Below are positions 47,495 to 56,520 of a stretch of 64,000 nucleotides of DNA, one piece after another. The notes under the pieces were generated by a model. That model was not told where the DNA came from. It saw only the letters and a program-made list of their open reading frames with translations, and ran no database searches. Every line of letters begins with the position of its first letter. Position 1 is the stretch's first letter. The position numbers and the translations under genes are program-made. The DNA comes from Saccharothrix longispora. GTDB lineage: Bacteria > Actinomycetota > Actinomycetes > Mycobacteriales > Pseudonocardiaceae. The stretch covers positions 1 to 64,000 of the forward strand of contig NZ_NSDM01000001.1 of the NCBI RefSeq assembly GCF_030852425.1, read 5' to 3'.

Positions 47495-48352
47495 GTGACT
47501 GCGACGATCCTCAACGGCAGGGCTACCCGGGACGCGATCTTCGAGGACTTGCGCGGGCGGGTCGCCGCCCTGGTCGAGCAGGGCATCACGCCCGGCCTGG
47601 CCACCGTGCTGGTCGGCGACGACCCCGGATCGCACTCGTACGTGCGGGGCAAGCACCTCGCGTGCGCCAAGGTGGGCATCACCTCCCTCCGCCGCGACCT
47701 GCCCGCGGACACCACGCAGGAACAGCTCGAAGCGGTCATCGACGAGCTGAACGCCGACCAGGCGTGCACCGCGTACATCGTGCAGCTGCCGCTGCCCAAG
47801 CACCTCGACCCGAACCCGATCCTGGAGCGCATCGACCCGCGCAAGGACGGCGACGGGCTCCACCCCGTCAACCTGGGCAAGCTCGTGCTCGGCGACGAGG
47901 CGCCGCTGCCCGCCACCCCGCGCGGCGTCGTCGAGCTGCTGCGCCGCTACGACGTGCCCCTGGCCGGCGCCAACGTGACCGTCGTCGGCCGCGGCGTCAC
48001 CGTCGGCCGCCCGATCGGCCTGCTGCTGACCAGGCGCTCGGAGAACGCCACGGTCACCCTGTGCCACACCGGCACCAAGGACCTGGCCGCCGAGGTCCGG
48101 CGCGCGGACATCGTGGTCGCGGGCGCGGGCAGCCCCGGTCTGATCACCGCCGACATGATCAAGCCCGGCGCGGCCGTCGTCGACGTCGGCATCACCCGCA
48201 CCGAGGCCGGCCTGGTCGGCGACGTCCACCCCGACGTGGCCGAGGTCGCGGGCTACCTGGCCCCGATCCCCGGTGGCGCGGGACCGATGACCATTGCCAT
48301 GCTGCTGACCAACACGGTCGAGGCAGCCGAGCGCAACCTCGCGACGGCCTGA
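47495..48352 (+). CDS. folD: Methylenetetrahydrofolate dehydrogenase/cyclohydrolase
   Basis: FolD converts 5,10-methylene-THF to 10-formyl-THF, the donor used by PurN and PurH encoded 10 kb away. The 285-residue product has the Tyr/Lys active-site segment [31 protein letters not shown] and the NADP-binding [30 protein letters not shown] ends the fold. GTG 47495 fits an AGAGG nine bases upstream; the ATG at 47486 is the alternative. It follows the DMT transporter closely and is followed by DUF3017 after ten bases. Confidence 0.95.
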   Translation: MTATILNGRATRDAIFEDLRGRVAALVEQGITPGLATVLVGDDPGSHSYVRGKHLACAKVGITSLRRDLPADTTQEQLEAVIDELNADQACTAYIVQLPLPKHLDPNPILERIDPRKDGDGLHPVNLGKLVLGDEAPLPATPRGVVELLRRYDVPLAGANVTVVGRGVTVGRPIGLLLTRRSENATVTLCHTGTKDLAAEVRRADIVVAGAGSPGLITADMIKPGAAVVDVGITRTEAGLVGDVHPDVAEVAGYLAPIPGGAGPMTIAMLLTNTVEAAERNLATA

Positions 48353-48362
48353 GGCGGAAGCG

Positions 48363-48665
48363 GTGGAGCTGTTGCCCGAAGAGCGCTGGCGGTCGGCGGC
48401 GGGTCGGCACCTGCCGTTCGCCCTGGTGCTGGCCATCACCTCCCTCGGATTCGTGCGGATCGTGCAGTACCACTGGCGGCAGGGCGTGGTCCTGATCGGC
48501 CTCGCCCTGCTGGTCGCCGCCCTGCTGCGGATCATGGTGACCGACGAGCAGGCCGGCCTGATCGCCATCCGCAGCCGCAGCGTCGACGCGCTCCTCTACA
48601 CCGGCCTGGGATTCGCCGTGATCGTGGTCGCCATGACCATCATCGGCGGCCCCCTGGAGCGCTAG
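48363..48665 (+). CDS. DUF3017 membrane protein
   Basis: This 100-residue protein has three hydrophobic helices (about residues 18-34, 40-58 and 75-95). It sits directly after folD, as DUF3017 proteins do across actinomycetes. Function is unknown. The start is GTG, ten bases after the folD stop, so the two are probably co-transcribed. The convergent gap to the TetR gene has no clear terminator. Confidence 0.85.
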   Translation: MELLPEERWRSAAGRHLPFALVLAITSLGFVRIVQYHWRQGVVLIGLALLVAALLRIMVTDEQAGLIAIRSRSVDALLYTGLGFAVIVVAMTIIGGPLER

Positions 48666-48747
48666 GCACCACGACCACCGACGCGGCTCCGTCCGGTCGC
48701 GCGGCCCTCGCCCGACCGCGTGTCGGCCCGCCCCGCGTCGCCGCCGA

Positions 48748-49311
48748 TCAGGTGCGCTCGACGAGCGCGGTGATCAGTCGCGTCATCTCCTCCTCCGGCA
48801 GCACGTCGGGCAGTGTCAGGTGCTCCACGACCAGCCCGCTCATGGCCAGGTAGAGCGAGACGACCGTGGTGCGGTCGCCGGGCAGGCCCGCGTCCAGGTG
48901 GAAGCGGACGTTCTCCTCCAGGTGCGTGCTGATCGCCTTGGTCAGCGCGGCCTGCAACTCGGGGCGCCTGGTCGCCTCCAGCCGCAGCTCCAGCAGCGCG
49001 AGGTACCCGCTCCGGTCCACCTGGAGCCGCCCGAGCAACTCCTGGAGCAGCCGCACCACGAGGCTCTTGTCCGGTGGCGCGTCCATGGTCTCGGCGAGCC
49101 GCACCGCGTCGGGCGTGAGGCGGACGTGGATGTGCTCCGCCACCTGGCGCAACAGGTCGTCGCGGTTGGCGAAGTAGTTGGACGCCGTGCCCTTCGGCAC
49201 GCCGGCCTCCACGTCGACCGCCCGGAAGGTCAACCCGCGCGCACCCTCGCGGGCCAGCACCTCGATCGCCGCGTCGACCAGCGCCGTTCGCCTGGTCGGG
49301 TTACTTGTCAT
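48748..49311 (-). CDS. TetR-family regulator
   Basis: This 187-residue repressor has the TetR helix-turn-helix near residues 25-48 (LTFRAVDVEAGVPKGTASNYFANRDDLL). The C-terminal ligand domain is variable, as usual. It is divergent from the dihydrofolate-reductase-like gene; the 75-base gap contains a dyad and promoter elements, so it likely represses both genes. The inducer is unknown. Confidence 0.92.
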   Translation of the reverse strand: MTSNPTRRTALVDAAIEVLAREGARGLTFRAVDVEAGVPKGTASNYFANRDDLLRQVAEHIHVRLTPDAVRLAETMDAPPDKSLVVRLLQELLGRLQVDRSGYLALLELRLEATRRPELQAALTKAISTHLEENVRFHLDAGLPGDRTTVVSLYLAMSGLVVEHLTLPDVLPEEEMTRLITALVERT

Positions 49312-49320
49312 GATCCCTCC

Positions 49321-49360
49321 TTGACAACCACTCCAAGCATAGTACTACAGTCGTAGTGGT
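49321..49360. promoter_or_regulatory. Divergent promoter and TetR operator
   Basis: TTGACA at 49321-49326 with a TACTAC/ACTACA element 16-17 bases downstream gives a plausible + strand promoter for the reductase-like gene. Nested dyads overlap it: ACCACT (49327) with AGTGGT (49355), and ACTAC-N4-GTAGT (49344-49357). A TetR dimer could block RNA polymerase here. Confidence 0.65.
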
Positions 49361-49386
49361 CGACGCCGGACACGGAGGAACGAGCC

Positions 49387-49953
49387 ATGCGAAACCTGAC
49401 CTACTTCATCGCCACCTCGCTCGACGGGTTCATCGCCGACCCCACCGGCGGGTACGGCGACTTCCTCTTCGAGGGCGACCACATGACGGCCATCTTCGAG
49501 GAGTACCCCGACACCCTGCCGAGCCAGGCGCGCCACGCACTGGGCATCGACGCCCCGAACAAGGACTTCGACACGGTCCTCATGGGCCGCGCCACCTACC
49601 AGGTACCGGGCGGACCACCCAGTCCGTACCGGCACCTGCGCCAGTACGTGGTCTCGTCCAGGCTCAGCACCACCCCGCCTGACGTGCAGGTCGTGTCCGA
49701 CCCGTTGGAAACGGTCCGCGCGCTGAAGGCCGAGCCGGGCCTGGGGATCTGGCTGTGCGGGGGCGGCAGGTTGGCCGCCGCCCTACTGCCCGAGATCGAC
49801 GAACTGATCCTCAAGGTCCACCCGATCGTGTTGGGCAAGGGTATTCCGCTGTTCGCGGGCGACTTCCCGACGGCCCGCTTCGCGAAGGCGTCCACGCGAA
49901 CCTTCGACACGGGCGTCGTGTTCACCACCTACACCAAGGAGGAGGTCACCTGA
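49387..49953 (+). CDS. Dihydrofolate reductase-like (RibD C-terminal type) protein
   Basis: This 188-residue protein has the fold of dihydrofolate reductase / RibD C-terminal reductases: NLTYFIATSLDGFIAD at the start, the LMGRATY segment, and WLCGGGRLAAALLPEIDELIL for NADPH binding. Such proteins are rarely true DHFR, and the substrate is unknown. It is divergent from the TetR regulator, which probably represses it. GGAGGAACGAGCC precedes the ATG. Confidence 0.88.
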   Translation: MRNLTYFIATSLDGFIADPTGGYGDFLFEGDHMTAIFEEYPDTLPSQARHALGIDAPNKDFDTVLMGRATYQVPGGPPSPYRHLRQYVVSSRLSTTPPDVQVVSDPLETVRALKAEPGLGIWLCGGGRLAAALLPEIDELILKVHPIVLGKGIPLFAGDFPTARFAKASTRTFDTGVVFTTYTKEEVT

Positions 49954-50088
49954 TCGGATGAGCTGTCCTCGACCTGCACCGGCTGCCGACGCGCTCCTCG
50001 CGATCCGACTCGACAACCACACCAGCCCGACCGTCGAGCAGCCCCACTCCCCACCGTCCCGACCTCGGCGACGCCGGCCGCCGCACTG

Positions 50089-53000
50089 TCAGCGGAAGTC
50101 GCGGGAACGGGAAGGAATGCGCAGGTCCAGGCGTTGGAGGCGGTCGGCGTGGAGGCTGACGACTCCCTCCGCCGACTCGACGACGCCCCGGACGAGCAGC
50201 GCCGGGCTCGTACGGGCGACTCGGCGGTAGCGGGCCCAGAGCCCGGTGGTGCAGACGACGTTGACCGTGCCCGTCTCGTCCTCGATGTTGAGGAACGTGA
50301 CACCGCCCGCGGTCGCGGGGCGTTGGCGGTGGGTGACGGCACCTCCGACCAACACCCTGGTGCCGTCGGGCACGTCGGCCAGCGCCGCGGTCGACAGGGC
50401 GCCGAGGGCGGTGAGCCGTTCGCGGACGAACTCGGTCGGGAAGCTGTCCGGGGACAGACCCGTCGCCCAGACGTCGGCGACGGCCAACTCCACCTCGTCC
50501 ATGCCGGGCAGGGCGGGGGCGTCCGTACCGACGGCGGTACCGGGCAGGCGGTCGGGGCGGATCTTCGCCACGGCGCCCGCCGCCCACAGCGCGGCACGCC
50601 GGTCGAGGCCGAAGCAGCCGAAGGCGCCCGCGGTGGCCAGGGCCTCGACCTGCGCGGTGGTGAGCCGGACGCGGGCGCCGAAGTCCGCCATGTCATGGAA
50701 CGGGCCCGCATCCCGTTGCGCGACAACGGCTTCGGCAACCTGCGACCCGATGGTCCGGATGCCGCCGAGGCCGATGCGGACGGCCTGTTCGCCGTCGACG
50801 GGTTCGAGGGTGGCGTGGGTGAGGCTGGCGTTGACGTCGGGACCGAGTACGCGCACGCCGTGGCGGCGGGCGTCGGCGACGAGTGATTGGGAGGAGTAGA
50901 AGCCCATGGGCTGAGCACGCAACACGGCCGCGCAGAACGCGGCCGGGTGGTAGAGCTTGAACCAGGCGCTGACGAACACCAGGTGCGCGAAGCTGAGCGC
51001 GTGGCTTTCCGGGAAGCCGAAGTTGGCGAACGCCAACAGCTTCGCGTAGACCTGCTCGGCCAGTTCCTCCCCCAGGCCGTTGGCCCTGGCGCCCTGGTGG
51101 AAGCGTTCGCGGAGGCGTTCCATGCGTTGCGTGGAGCGTTTGGCGCCCATGGCGCGTCGCAGTTCGTCGGCCTCGGCGGGGCTGAAGTCGGCCACGTCGA
51201 CGGCGATCTGCATGAGCTGTTCCTGGAACAGCGGCACGCCGAGGGTCTTGTCCAACGCGCCCGCCAGGCGCGGGTGGTCGTGCCGCCACTTCTCCTGGCC
51301 GTTGCGCCTGCGGATGTAGGGGTGCACCGAGCCGCCCTGGATCGGGCCGGGGCGGATCAGGGCGACCTCGACCACCAGGTCGTAGAACTCCCTCGGCCTG
51401 AGCCGCGGCAGGGTGGCCATCTGGGCGCGGCTCTCCACCTGGAACACCCCGACGGTGTCGGCGCGGCACAGCATGTCGTAGACGTGCTGGTCCGCCAGGT
51501 CGAGTTTGCCGAGGTCCACCTCGACGCCCTCGTGCTCGCGAACGAGGTCGATCGCGTAGTGCAGCGCCGAGAGCATGCCCAGACCGAGCAGGTCGAACTT
51601 CACCAACCCGATGGAGGCGCAATCGTCCTTGTCCCACTGCAACACGGTGCGATCCGCCATGCGGCCTCGCTCGACCGGGCACACCTCGCTGACCGGTCGG
51701 TCGCAGATGACCATGCCGCCGGAGTGGATTCCCAGGTGGCGCGGGGAACCCTCCAGCTGCGCGGCCAGTTCCAGCACGGCGCGCGGGATACCGCCTTCGT
51801 CCACCGTGGAGCGCAGGGGTCCCTGGCGGTCGATCTGCTTGCTCCACGCGTCCTGCCGGCCGGCGGAGTGGCCCAGGGCCCGGGCCACGTCGCGGACGGC
51901 CGACCGGCCGCGGTAGGTGATGACGTTCGCGACCTGGGCGGCGTGGCGGCGGTCGTACTTGTCGTAGACGTATTGGATGACCTCCTCGCGGCGGTCCGAC
52001 TCGATGTCGAGGTCGATGTCGGGTGGGCCGTCGCGGGCGGGGGCCAGGAAGCGCTCGAAGAGGAGGCCGAAGCGGACGGCGTCGACGTTGGTGATGCCCA
52101 GCGCGTAGCAGACCGCGGAGTTCGCGGCCGAGCCGCGCCCCTGGCAGAGGATGCCGTTGCGGCGGCAGAAGTCGACGATGTCGTGCACGACGAGGAAGTA
52201 ACCGGGGAAGCCGAGTTCCTCGATGATCTTCAACTCGTGCTCGATCTGCTCGTAGGCCCTGGGGTTCTCGCCGATGGAGCGGTACCGCTTGGCCGCGCCC
52301 GAGTAGGTCAGTTCGCGCAGGTGGCTGTTCTCGTCGTGACCGGGAGGAACGTCGAAGGGGGGTAGTCGTGGAGCGATGAGCTGCAGGTCGAACTGGCACT
52401 GCATGCCGAGCACGGCCGACCGGTGCACCGCGCCCGGGAACCGGGCGAACCGGCGGGCCATGTCCTCGCCCGACCGCAGGAAGGCCGTGCGGCCGGGTGG
52501 GAGCCACCCCGTCATCTCGTCCAGGCTGCGGCGGGCACGCACCGCGGCCATGGTCGCCGCCAGCCGGCCGCGCCCGGGTACGGCGTAGTGCACGGCGTTC
52601 GTCGCCACGGTCGGCAGGCCGAGGTCGTGGGCCATGGCCCACAGCAGGTCGTTGCGCGGACCGTCCTCGGGATGACCGTGGTCGGTGAGTTCGACGAACA
52701 CCCGGTCCTCGCCGTACAGGTCGACGAGCCGGCGCGCCTGCGCGAACGCCGCGTCGGGTCCGTCGCGGTCGAGTGCGCGCCGCACCGCGCCCTTGCGGCA
52801 GCCCGTGAGGACGACGCACTCGTCCCGGGTGTCCGCGACCACCTGCTCCAGGTCGTAGACGGGACGGCCCTTCTCGCTGCCGGGGCCGAGCTGGCCGCTG
52901 GTGATCGTGCGGCACAGCGCGTGGTAGCCGTCGCGGTCGGTGGCGAGCAGCAGCAGGTGCTCGCCGCCCGGGTCGGGTGCGCCGTTCTTCGGTGCGGACA

Positions 53001-53385
53001 GGCCGAGGCCCAGCTCGGTGCCGAAGACCGTGCGCACGCCGAGTTCCCGGGCGGCCTCGGCGAACCGCACCACGCCGTACATGCCGTCGTGGTCGGTGAG
53101 CGCTATGCCGTCCAGTTCGAGCTGCTGTGCGGTCTCGACCAGTTCCTCGGGGTGGCTCGCCCCGTCGAGGAAGCTGAAGTTCGAGTGGCAGTGCAGCTCG
53201 ACGTACGGAACGCGCGAACGAGTGGAGCCCAGTTCGTCGACCTTGATCCCGAAGTCGGCCGGCGCCTCGTACCGGTCGCGGCGGCGCGACCATCCCGGGC
53301 CGTCACCGCCGTCGGGGACGTGGGGCTTGCCGGCCGGCGCCTGTTCCAGGTCGGACCACCGGGCCGGCGGGTTGTTCCAGCCCAT
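50089..53385 (-). CDS. dnaE2: Error-prone DNA polymerase III alpha subunit DnaE2
   Basis: DnaE2 is the catalytic polymerase of the actinobacterial SOS mutasome, acting with ImuA' and ImuB at blocked forks. The 1098-residue product has the PHP domain (from ELHCHSNFSFLDG, H65 and H67). Polymerase motifs include GRGSAANSAVCYALG and the catalytic PDIDLDIES (about 454-460). The C-terminal OB-fold contains GGAVTHRQRPATAGGVTF. ATG 53385 is chosen since the earlier frame overlaps another gene. It shares one base with the stop of the 157-residue gene upstream, so the two are coupled. Confidence 0.95.
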   Translation of the reverse strand: MGWNNPPARWSDLEQAPAGKPHVPDGGDGPGWSRRRDRYEAPADFGIKVDELGSTRSRVPYVELHCHSNFSFLDGASHPEELVETAQQLELDGIALTDHDGMYGVVRFAEAARELGVRTVFGTELGLGLSAPKNGAPDPGGEHLLLLATDRDGYHALCRTITSGQLGPGSEKGRPVYDLEQVVADTRDECVVLTGCRKGAVRRALDRDGPDAAFAQARRLVDLYGEDRVFVELTDHGHPEDGPRNDLLWAMAHDLGLPTVATNAVHYAVPGRGRLAATMAAVRARRSLDEMTGWLPPGRTAFLRSGEDMARRFARFPGAVHRSAVLGMQCQFDLQLIAPRLPPFDVPPGHDENSHLRELTYSGAAKRYRSIGENPRAYEQIEHELKIIEELGFPGYFLVVHDIVDFCRRNGILCQGRGSAANSAVCYALGITNVDAVRFGLLFERFLAPARDGPPDIDLDIESDRREEVIQYVYDKYDRRHAAQVANVITYRGRSAVRDVARALGHSAGRQDAWSKQIDRQGPLRSTVDEGGIPRAVLELAAQLEGSPRHLGIHSGGMVICDRPVSEVCPVERGRMADRTVLQWDKDDCASIGLVKFDLLGLGMLSALHYAIDLVREHEGVEVDLGKLDLADQHVYDMLCRADTVGVFQVESRAQMATLPRLRPREFYDLVVEVALIRPGPIQGGSVHPYIRRRNGQEKWRHDHPRLAGALDKTLGVPLFQEQLMQIAVDVADFSPAEADELRRAMGAKRSTQRMERLRERFHQGARANGLGEELAEQVYAKLLAFANFGFPESHALSFAHLVFVSAWFKLYHPAAFCAAVLRAQPMGFYSSQSLVADARRHGVRVLGPDVNASLTHATLEPVDGEQAVRIGLGGIRTIGSQVAEAVVAQRDAGPFHDMADFGARVRLTTAQVEALATAGAFGCFGLDRRAALWAAGAVAKIRPDRLPGTAVGTDAPALPGMDEVELAVADVWATGLSPDSFPTEFVRERLTALGALSTAALADVPDGTRVLVGGAVTHRQRPATAGGVTFLNIEDETGTVNVVCTTGLWARYRRVARTSPALLVRGVVESAEGVVSLHADRLQRLDLRIPSRSRDFR

Positions 53386-53858
53386 CAGCGCCAGTTGTCC
53401 GGGGCGGGCCGCGGGGCCGGGATCAGCGACAGGAGGTCGAGCGGCTGCCAGTCGGAGGGCGGCTGCGGTGTCGAGGGGCATGCGGTGGGCGGGTGCGCCG
53501 GGAGGTGTGACGGAGGGAGGTGTGACGGCGGCAGGTGCCAGGTGTGCGGGTGGGAGGTTGCCGGTGGCGGTGGCTTCCGGGGGACGCGCCTCGGGAGTGG
53601 GGGCGTGGTCGACTTCGGCGGGTTCGGGGGTGGGGTCCAGCCGGGGTCCGTCGGGTGGGCCGGTTCGTCGGCGCGTTGTCCGGGCACGTCGAACCCGGTC
53701 AACCAGTCGGTCAGGTCCCGGGCGGTCCGCTCGCGGTCGGTGGGGATCGCCGGGCCGGGCGGGCGGTCGTGCTCCGGGTCGTGCCGCGTGGTCGGCGTGG
53801 ACGGCGTGTTGTCGTCGTGGTGGTCCTGGCGACGGTTGTGCTCGGGACGGCTGGTCAT
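53385..53858 (-). CDS. Unknown proline-rich protein in the mutasome operon, 157 residues
   Basis: The ATG directly follows the imuB stop (TAG-ATG), and the TGA overlaps the dnaE2 ATG, so the frame fills the gap exactly. Third positions are strongly GC-rich in this frame. The N-terminal half is His/Asp/Arg-rich with a short helix DRERTARDLTDWLTGFDV. The rest is Pro-rich with LPPSHLPPSHLP and ends WQPLDLLSLIPAPRPAPDNW. It resembles no known family. It could be an adaptor, a disordered linker protein, or an N-terminal piece once fused to DnaE2. Confidence 0.6.
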   Translation of the reverse strand: MTSRPEHNRRQDHHDDNTPSTPTTRHDPEHDRPPGPAIPTDRERTARDLTDWLTGFDVPGQRADEPAHPTDPGWTPPPNPPKSTTPPLPRRVPRKPPPPATSHPHTWHLPPSHLPPSHLPAHPPTACPSTPQPPSDWQPLDLLSLIPAPRPAPDNWR

Positions 53859-55460
53859 CTAGTCGTACACCCCTTCCACGGCCCACTTACCGCCCGCGCG
53901 GATCAGCAGGAATGCTTGTTCTTCCCCGTCCGGCGCGGTACCCAGGACCTGGAGGCGGGCGGCGCGGACGGCGGTGGTTCCGTCCCACCAGCGTTCGTCC
54001 ACGGGCCACGGGCCGGACCAGGCGATCACCTGGCGGGTCCGTCCCGCGTGGACGATGCGGTGGGGGTCGGCGATGAGTTCGGCGTAGCCGGTGACCACGA
54101 CGTCCGCACCCGACTCGTCCACCAGCGCGACCGGTTCGGGGTCCGGGAAGACCGTGGCCGGGGACGGTGCCGGCAGGCGACCCGGCCAGGGTTGGTCCGG
54201 GTCGGCCGCCGGGGTTCGTTCATCACCCCACGGCACCAGGCGGACGCGTTCCACCGGGCCGCGACCACCGCCCAGGACGGGGGTGAGCACGGCGTCGGGG
54301 CCCAGCAGGCCCTGCACGCGCACCATCGCCCGTGCCGCGCGTTCGGCTGCTTCGCCCTGGTCCTGGCCCGCGCCCGGCCACAGGCCGGCTTGCAGGGCGG
54401 TGGCGTCGACGACTTCCTCCGGGTCGAGCCGGAGGACCTGGATGCCGGCGGTGAGCCGGGCTCGGGTGAGCCACCCGTCGAGCTGCCAGCGCACCCGGTC
54501 GGCGGTGCCCTGCGGGGTGAGGGGGTCCGCGCAACGCCACACCCGCCGGAGCTGCTCGCCGTTCTCGGTGGTGGCCTGGATGCCCAGGCGCGTGCAGGCG
54601 AGACCGTGGGCGGCGAGGACGGTGTGCAGGCGTTCGGCCAGGCCCTTGGCGGCGAAGGCCGCGGCGTCGACCCGCTCCACGGGCGGGTCGAGCTGTCGGA
54701 TCACCGACAGCTCGGGTGGTGGGCGGCGGCGGGACCCGGGGCGTTGCTCCAGACCGGCGGCTTGGCGGTGGGCGAGCACGGCTCGTCGTCCGAATCGGGT
54801 GGCGACGGCGCGTTCGGGGATCGCGGCGAACTCGCCGAGCGTGCGCAGGCCGAGGCGGCGCAGCAGGTCCACCAGGTCGGCGCGGTCGGCCCGGCGTTCG
54901 GCGGGGTGGTCGAGTTCGCGGATGCCGAGCGGTGCCAGGAAGTCGGCGCTGCGGCCGGGCGGCACGATCACGCCCCGGTGGGCGGCCAGGGTCGCCGCGA
55001 ACAGGCCGTCCGCGAAGCCGACCAGGGCTTCGACGCCGGTGCGCACGGCGATGTGGTCGACCAGGCGTTCGGCCACCTGTTCGGCTGCTCGTGCGGCCGG
55101 CTGCTCGGCCGGCTGCTCGACGGAGCCGAAGTAGCCGATCGGGCCCTGCGCCGCGACCACGACCAGTCCGGCTCGGACCACCTCGATTCCCGGTGCCAGT
55201 TCTTCGACCGCCGCCGCGACCGGTTCGAAGAGGCGCGTGTCGCGAGCCTCGTCGTGGTCGAAGACGACCAACTCGGGGCACTGGCCCTGAGCCGTGCGCT
55301 TGCGCATCCCGCGACGCACGCCTTCGGCTCGTGCGACCGCCGAACAGGCGATGACCTCACCCGAGTCGACAACGGCCGCGGGCACGTGCGGGAGCAGGGC
55401 TGCTTCGGCGGACGCGGCCACGACCGGCCAGTCGGGGCACCAGACAGCGAGCGTGTACAG
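53859..55460 (-). CDS. imuB: ImuB, Y-family polymerase-like mutasome subunit, probable CTG start
   Basis: ImuB is the catalytically inactive Y-family-like hub that brings DnaE2 to the sliding clamp. The frame contains YTLAVWCPDWPVVAA at its N-terminus, where active Y-polymerases have the first catalytic Asp. Fingers/little-finger regions follow (LRRLGLRTLGEFAAIPERAVATRFG). The conserved N-terminus lies upstream of any ATG or GTG; only CTG 55460, preceded by GAGG six bases away and an in-frame TGA, can start it. A GTG at 55421 would lose 13 conserved residues. The product would be 533 residues. Confidence 0.88.
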   Translation of the reverse strand: MYTLAVWCPDWPVVAASAEAALLPHVPAAVVDSGEVIACSAVARAEGVRRGMRKRTAQGQCPELVVFDHDEARDTRLFEPVAAAVEELAPGIEVVRAGLVVVAAQGPIGYFGSVEQPAEQPAARAAEQVAERLVDHIAVRTGVEALVGFADGLFAATLAAHRGVIVPPGRSADFLAPLGIRELDHPAERRADRADLVDLLRRLGLRTLGEFAAIPERAVATRFGRRAVLAHRQAAGLEQRPGSRRRPPPELSVIRQLDPPVERVDAAAFAAKGLAERLHTVLAAHGLACTRLGIQATTENGEQLRRVWRCADPLTPQGTADRVRWQLDGWLTRARLTAGIQVLRLDPEEVVDATALQAGLWPGAGQDQGEAAERAARAMVRVQGLLGPDAVLTPVLGGGRGPVERVRLVPWGDERTPAADPDQPWPGRLPAPSPATVFPDPEPVALVDESGADVVVTGYAELIADPHRIVHAGRTRQVIAWSGPWPVDERWWDGTTAVRAARLQVLGTAPDGEEQAFLLIRAGGKWAVEGVYD

Positions 55461-55516
55461 GATTCACCTCTTCGACGGAAATGGCGGGAGGACGTGCACG
55501 ACGAGCGGGCGGTGGG

Positions 55517-56212
55517 TCACACCGCCTCGGGGTTCCGGGGTTTCGCCGGCACCGGGGTCAGCGGACGGCGGTGCCGGGTGGGCGATGGGGCCGCGGTGCC
55601 CGGGAGGGGGAAGGTGCTGCGTTGCGGGCGCGCGGCGGCGCCCCGGCCTGTCGCCCGGACCGTGGTGGGACGGGCGGCCAGGAGGCCGTGGCCTCGTGAC
55701 AGACCTGCCCAGGGGCCGAAGGTGGCGGTCAGCTCCACGTCGGCGCCCGGCCACTGGACGGCGAACGGGAGCAGGACGGACCTGCGGTTCCTGGCCCGGG
55801 CGGAGAGCGTGCGCGCGGCCGAGTGGGTGACCTGGGTGGCCACCGCCACCAGGTCGAAGCCGTCCAGGAGGGCGGCGATCGTCTTCTCGACCTCGCTCCG
55901 GTCCCCGCCGGGGCGGGGGACCAGAGCGAGGCGGTGAACGGCCACCCCCAGTTCGGCCGCCGCGAGCACCCCGCACCGCGGCAGGCCGACGATGGCCGCC
56001 CAGCATCCTTCTGCCGTCGCCGCGGCCATCAGCGCGAGCAGCAGCGATGTCGACCCTCGCACCGACACCGTGCTACCCCGTCGCAAGCCACCCCGGGGAA
56101 GGAGCTCTGCCAGTTCCCCGCGAACTGGCAGAGCCCGGACCGGTGCGCTGGTCAGCTCGCCTGCCGCGCCTACCCCGAGCGCAGCCGGCGTCGCCGTTGC
56201 CGACCTCGACAC
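55517..56212 (-). CDS. imuA': ImuA', mutasome accessory protein
   Basis: ImuA' is a RecA-like accessory protein required, with ImuB, for DnaE2-dependent mutagenesis. The 231-residue product has a conserved core: LAELLPRGGLRRGSTVSV, LLLALMAAATAEGCWAAIVGLP, and ALVPRPGGDRSEVEKTIAALLDGFDLVAVAT. It lacks a canonical Walker A motif, as expected for this group. GTG 56212 has GAGGGAGGG upstream. It is the first gene of imuA'-imuB-(157 aa)-dnaE2 and is preceded by a perfect SOS box. Confidence 0.88.
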   Translation of the reverse strand: MSRSATATPAALGVGAAGELTSAPVRALPVRGELAELLPRGGLRRGSTVSVRGSTSLLLALMAAATAEGCWAAIVGLPRCGVLAAAELGVAVHRLALVPRPGGDRSEVEKTIAALLDGFDLVAVATQVTHSAARTLSARARNRRSVLLPFAVQWPGADVELTATFGPWAGLSRGHGLLAARPTTVRATGRGAAARPQRSTFPLPGTAAPSPTRHRRPLTPVPAKPRNPEAV

Positions 56213-56284
56213 CCGCCCTCCCTCACCACTGATCCGCGCGCACCCCTGTGCACGGATCGCCGTGGGAAGTCGGCGACCTGTCTA

Positions 56285-56300
56285 TCGAACACGTGTTCGA
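56285..56300. promoter_or_regulatory. Perfect SOS (LexA) box upstream of imuA'
   Basis: TCGAACACGTGTTCGA matches the actinobacterial LexA consensus TCGAAC-N4-GTTCGA exactly and is fully palindromic. It lies 73 bases before imuA'. It is 221 bases before the divergent membrane-protein gene. The rest of the 308-base gap 56213-56520 shows no gene. Confidence 0.92.
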
Positions 56301-56520
56301 ATGACATGGTGATCTTATCGCTAGGGAGGCCGTGCGTGTCAATGCCGATCGGGGACACGATCGGGGGAGATCGAGGACGGCAGGCGGGAGGCGTGCCGGC
56401 AGACTGCTCGCGGCCCCGTCGGCCTCGACACGTCGCGGCCGCAGCGGGGCACGACGCAGCAGGGGCACGACCACAGCGGGAATCGCTCGAAGCGGAATCG
56501 ACCACAGCACGGGGGGAACC

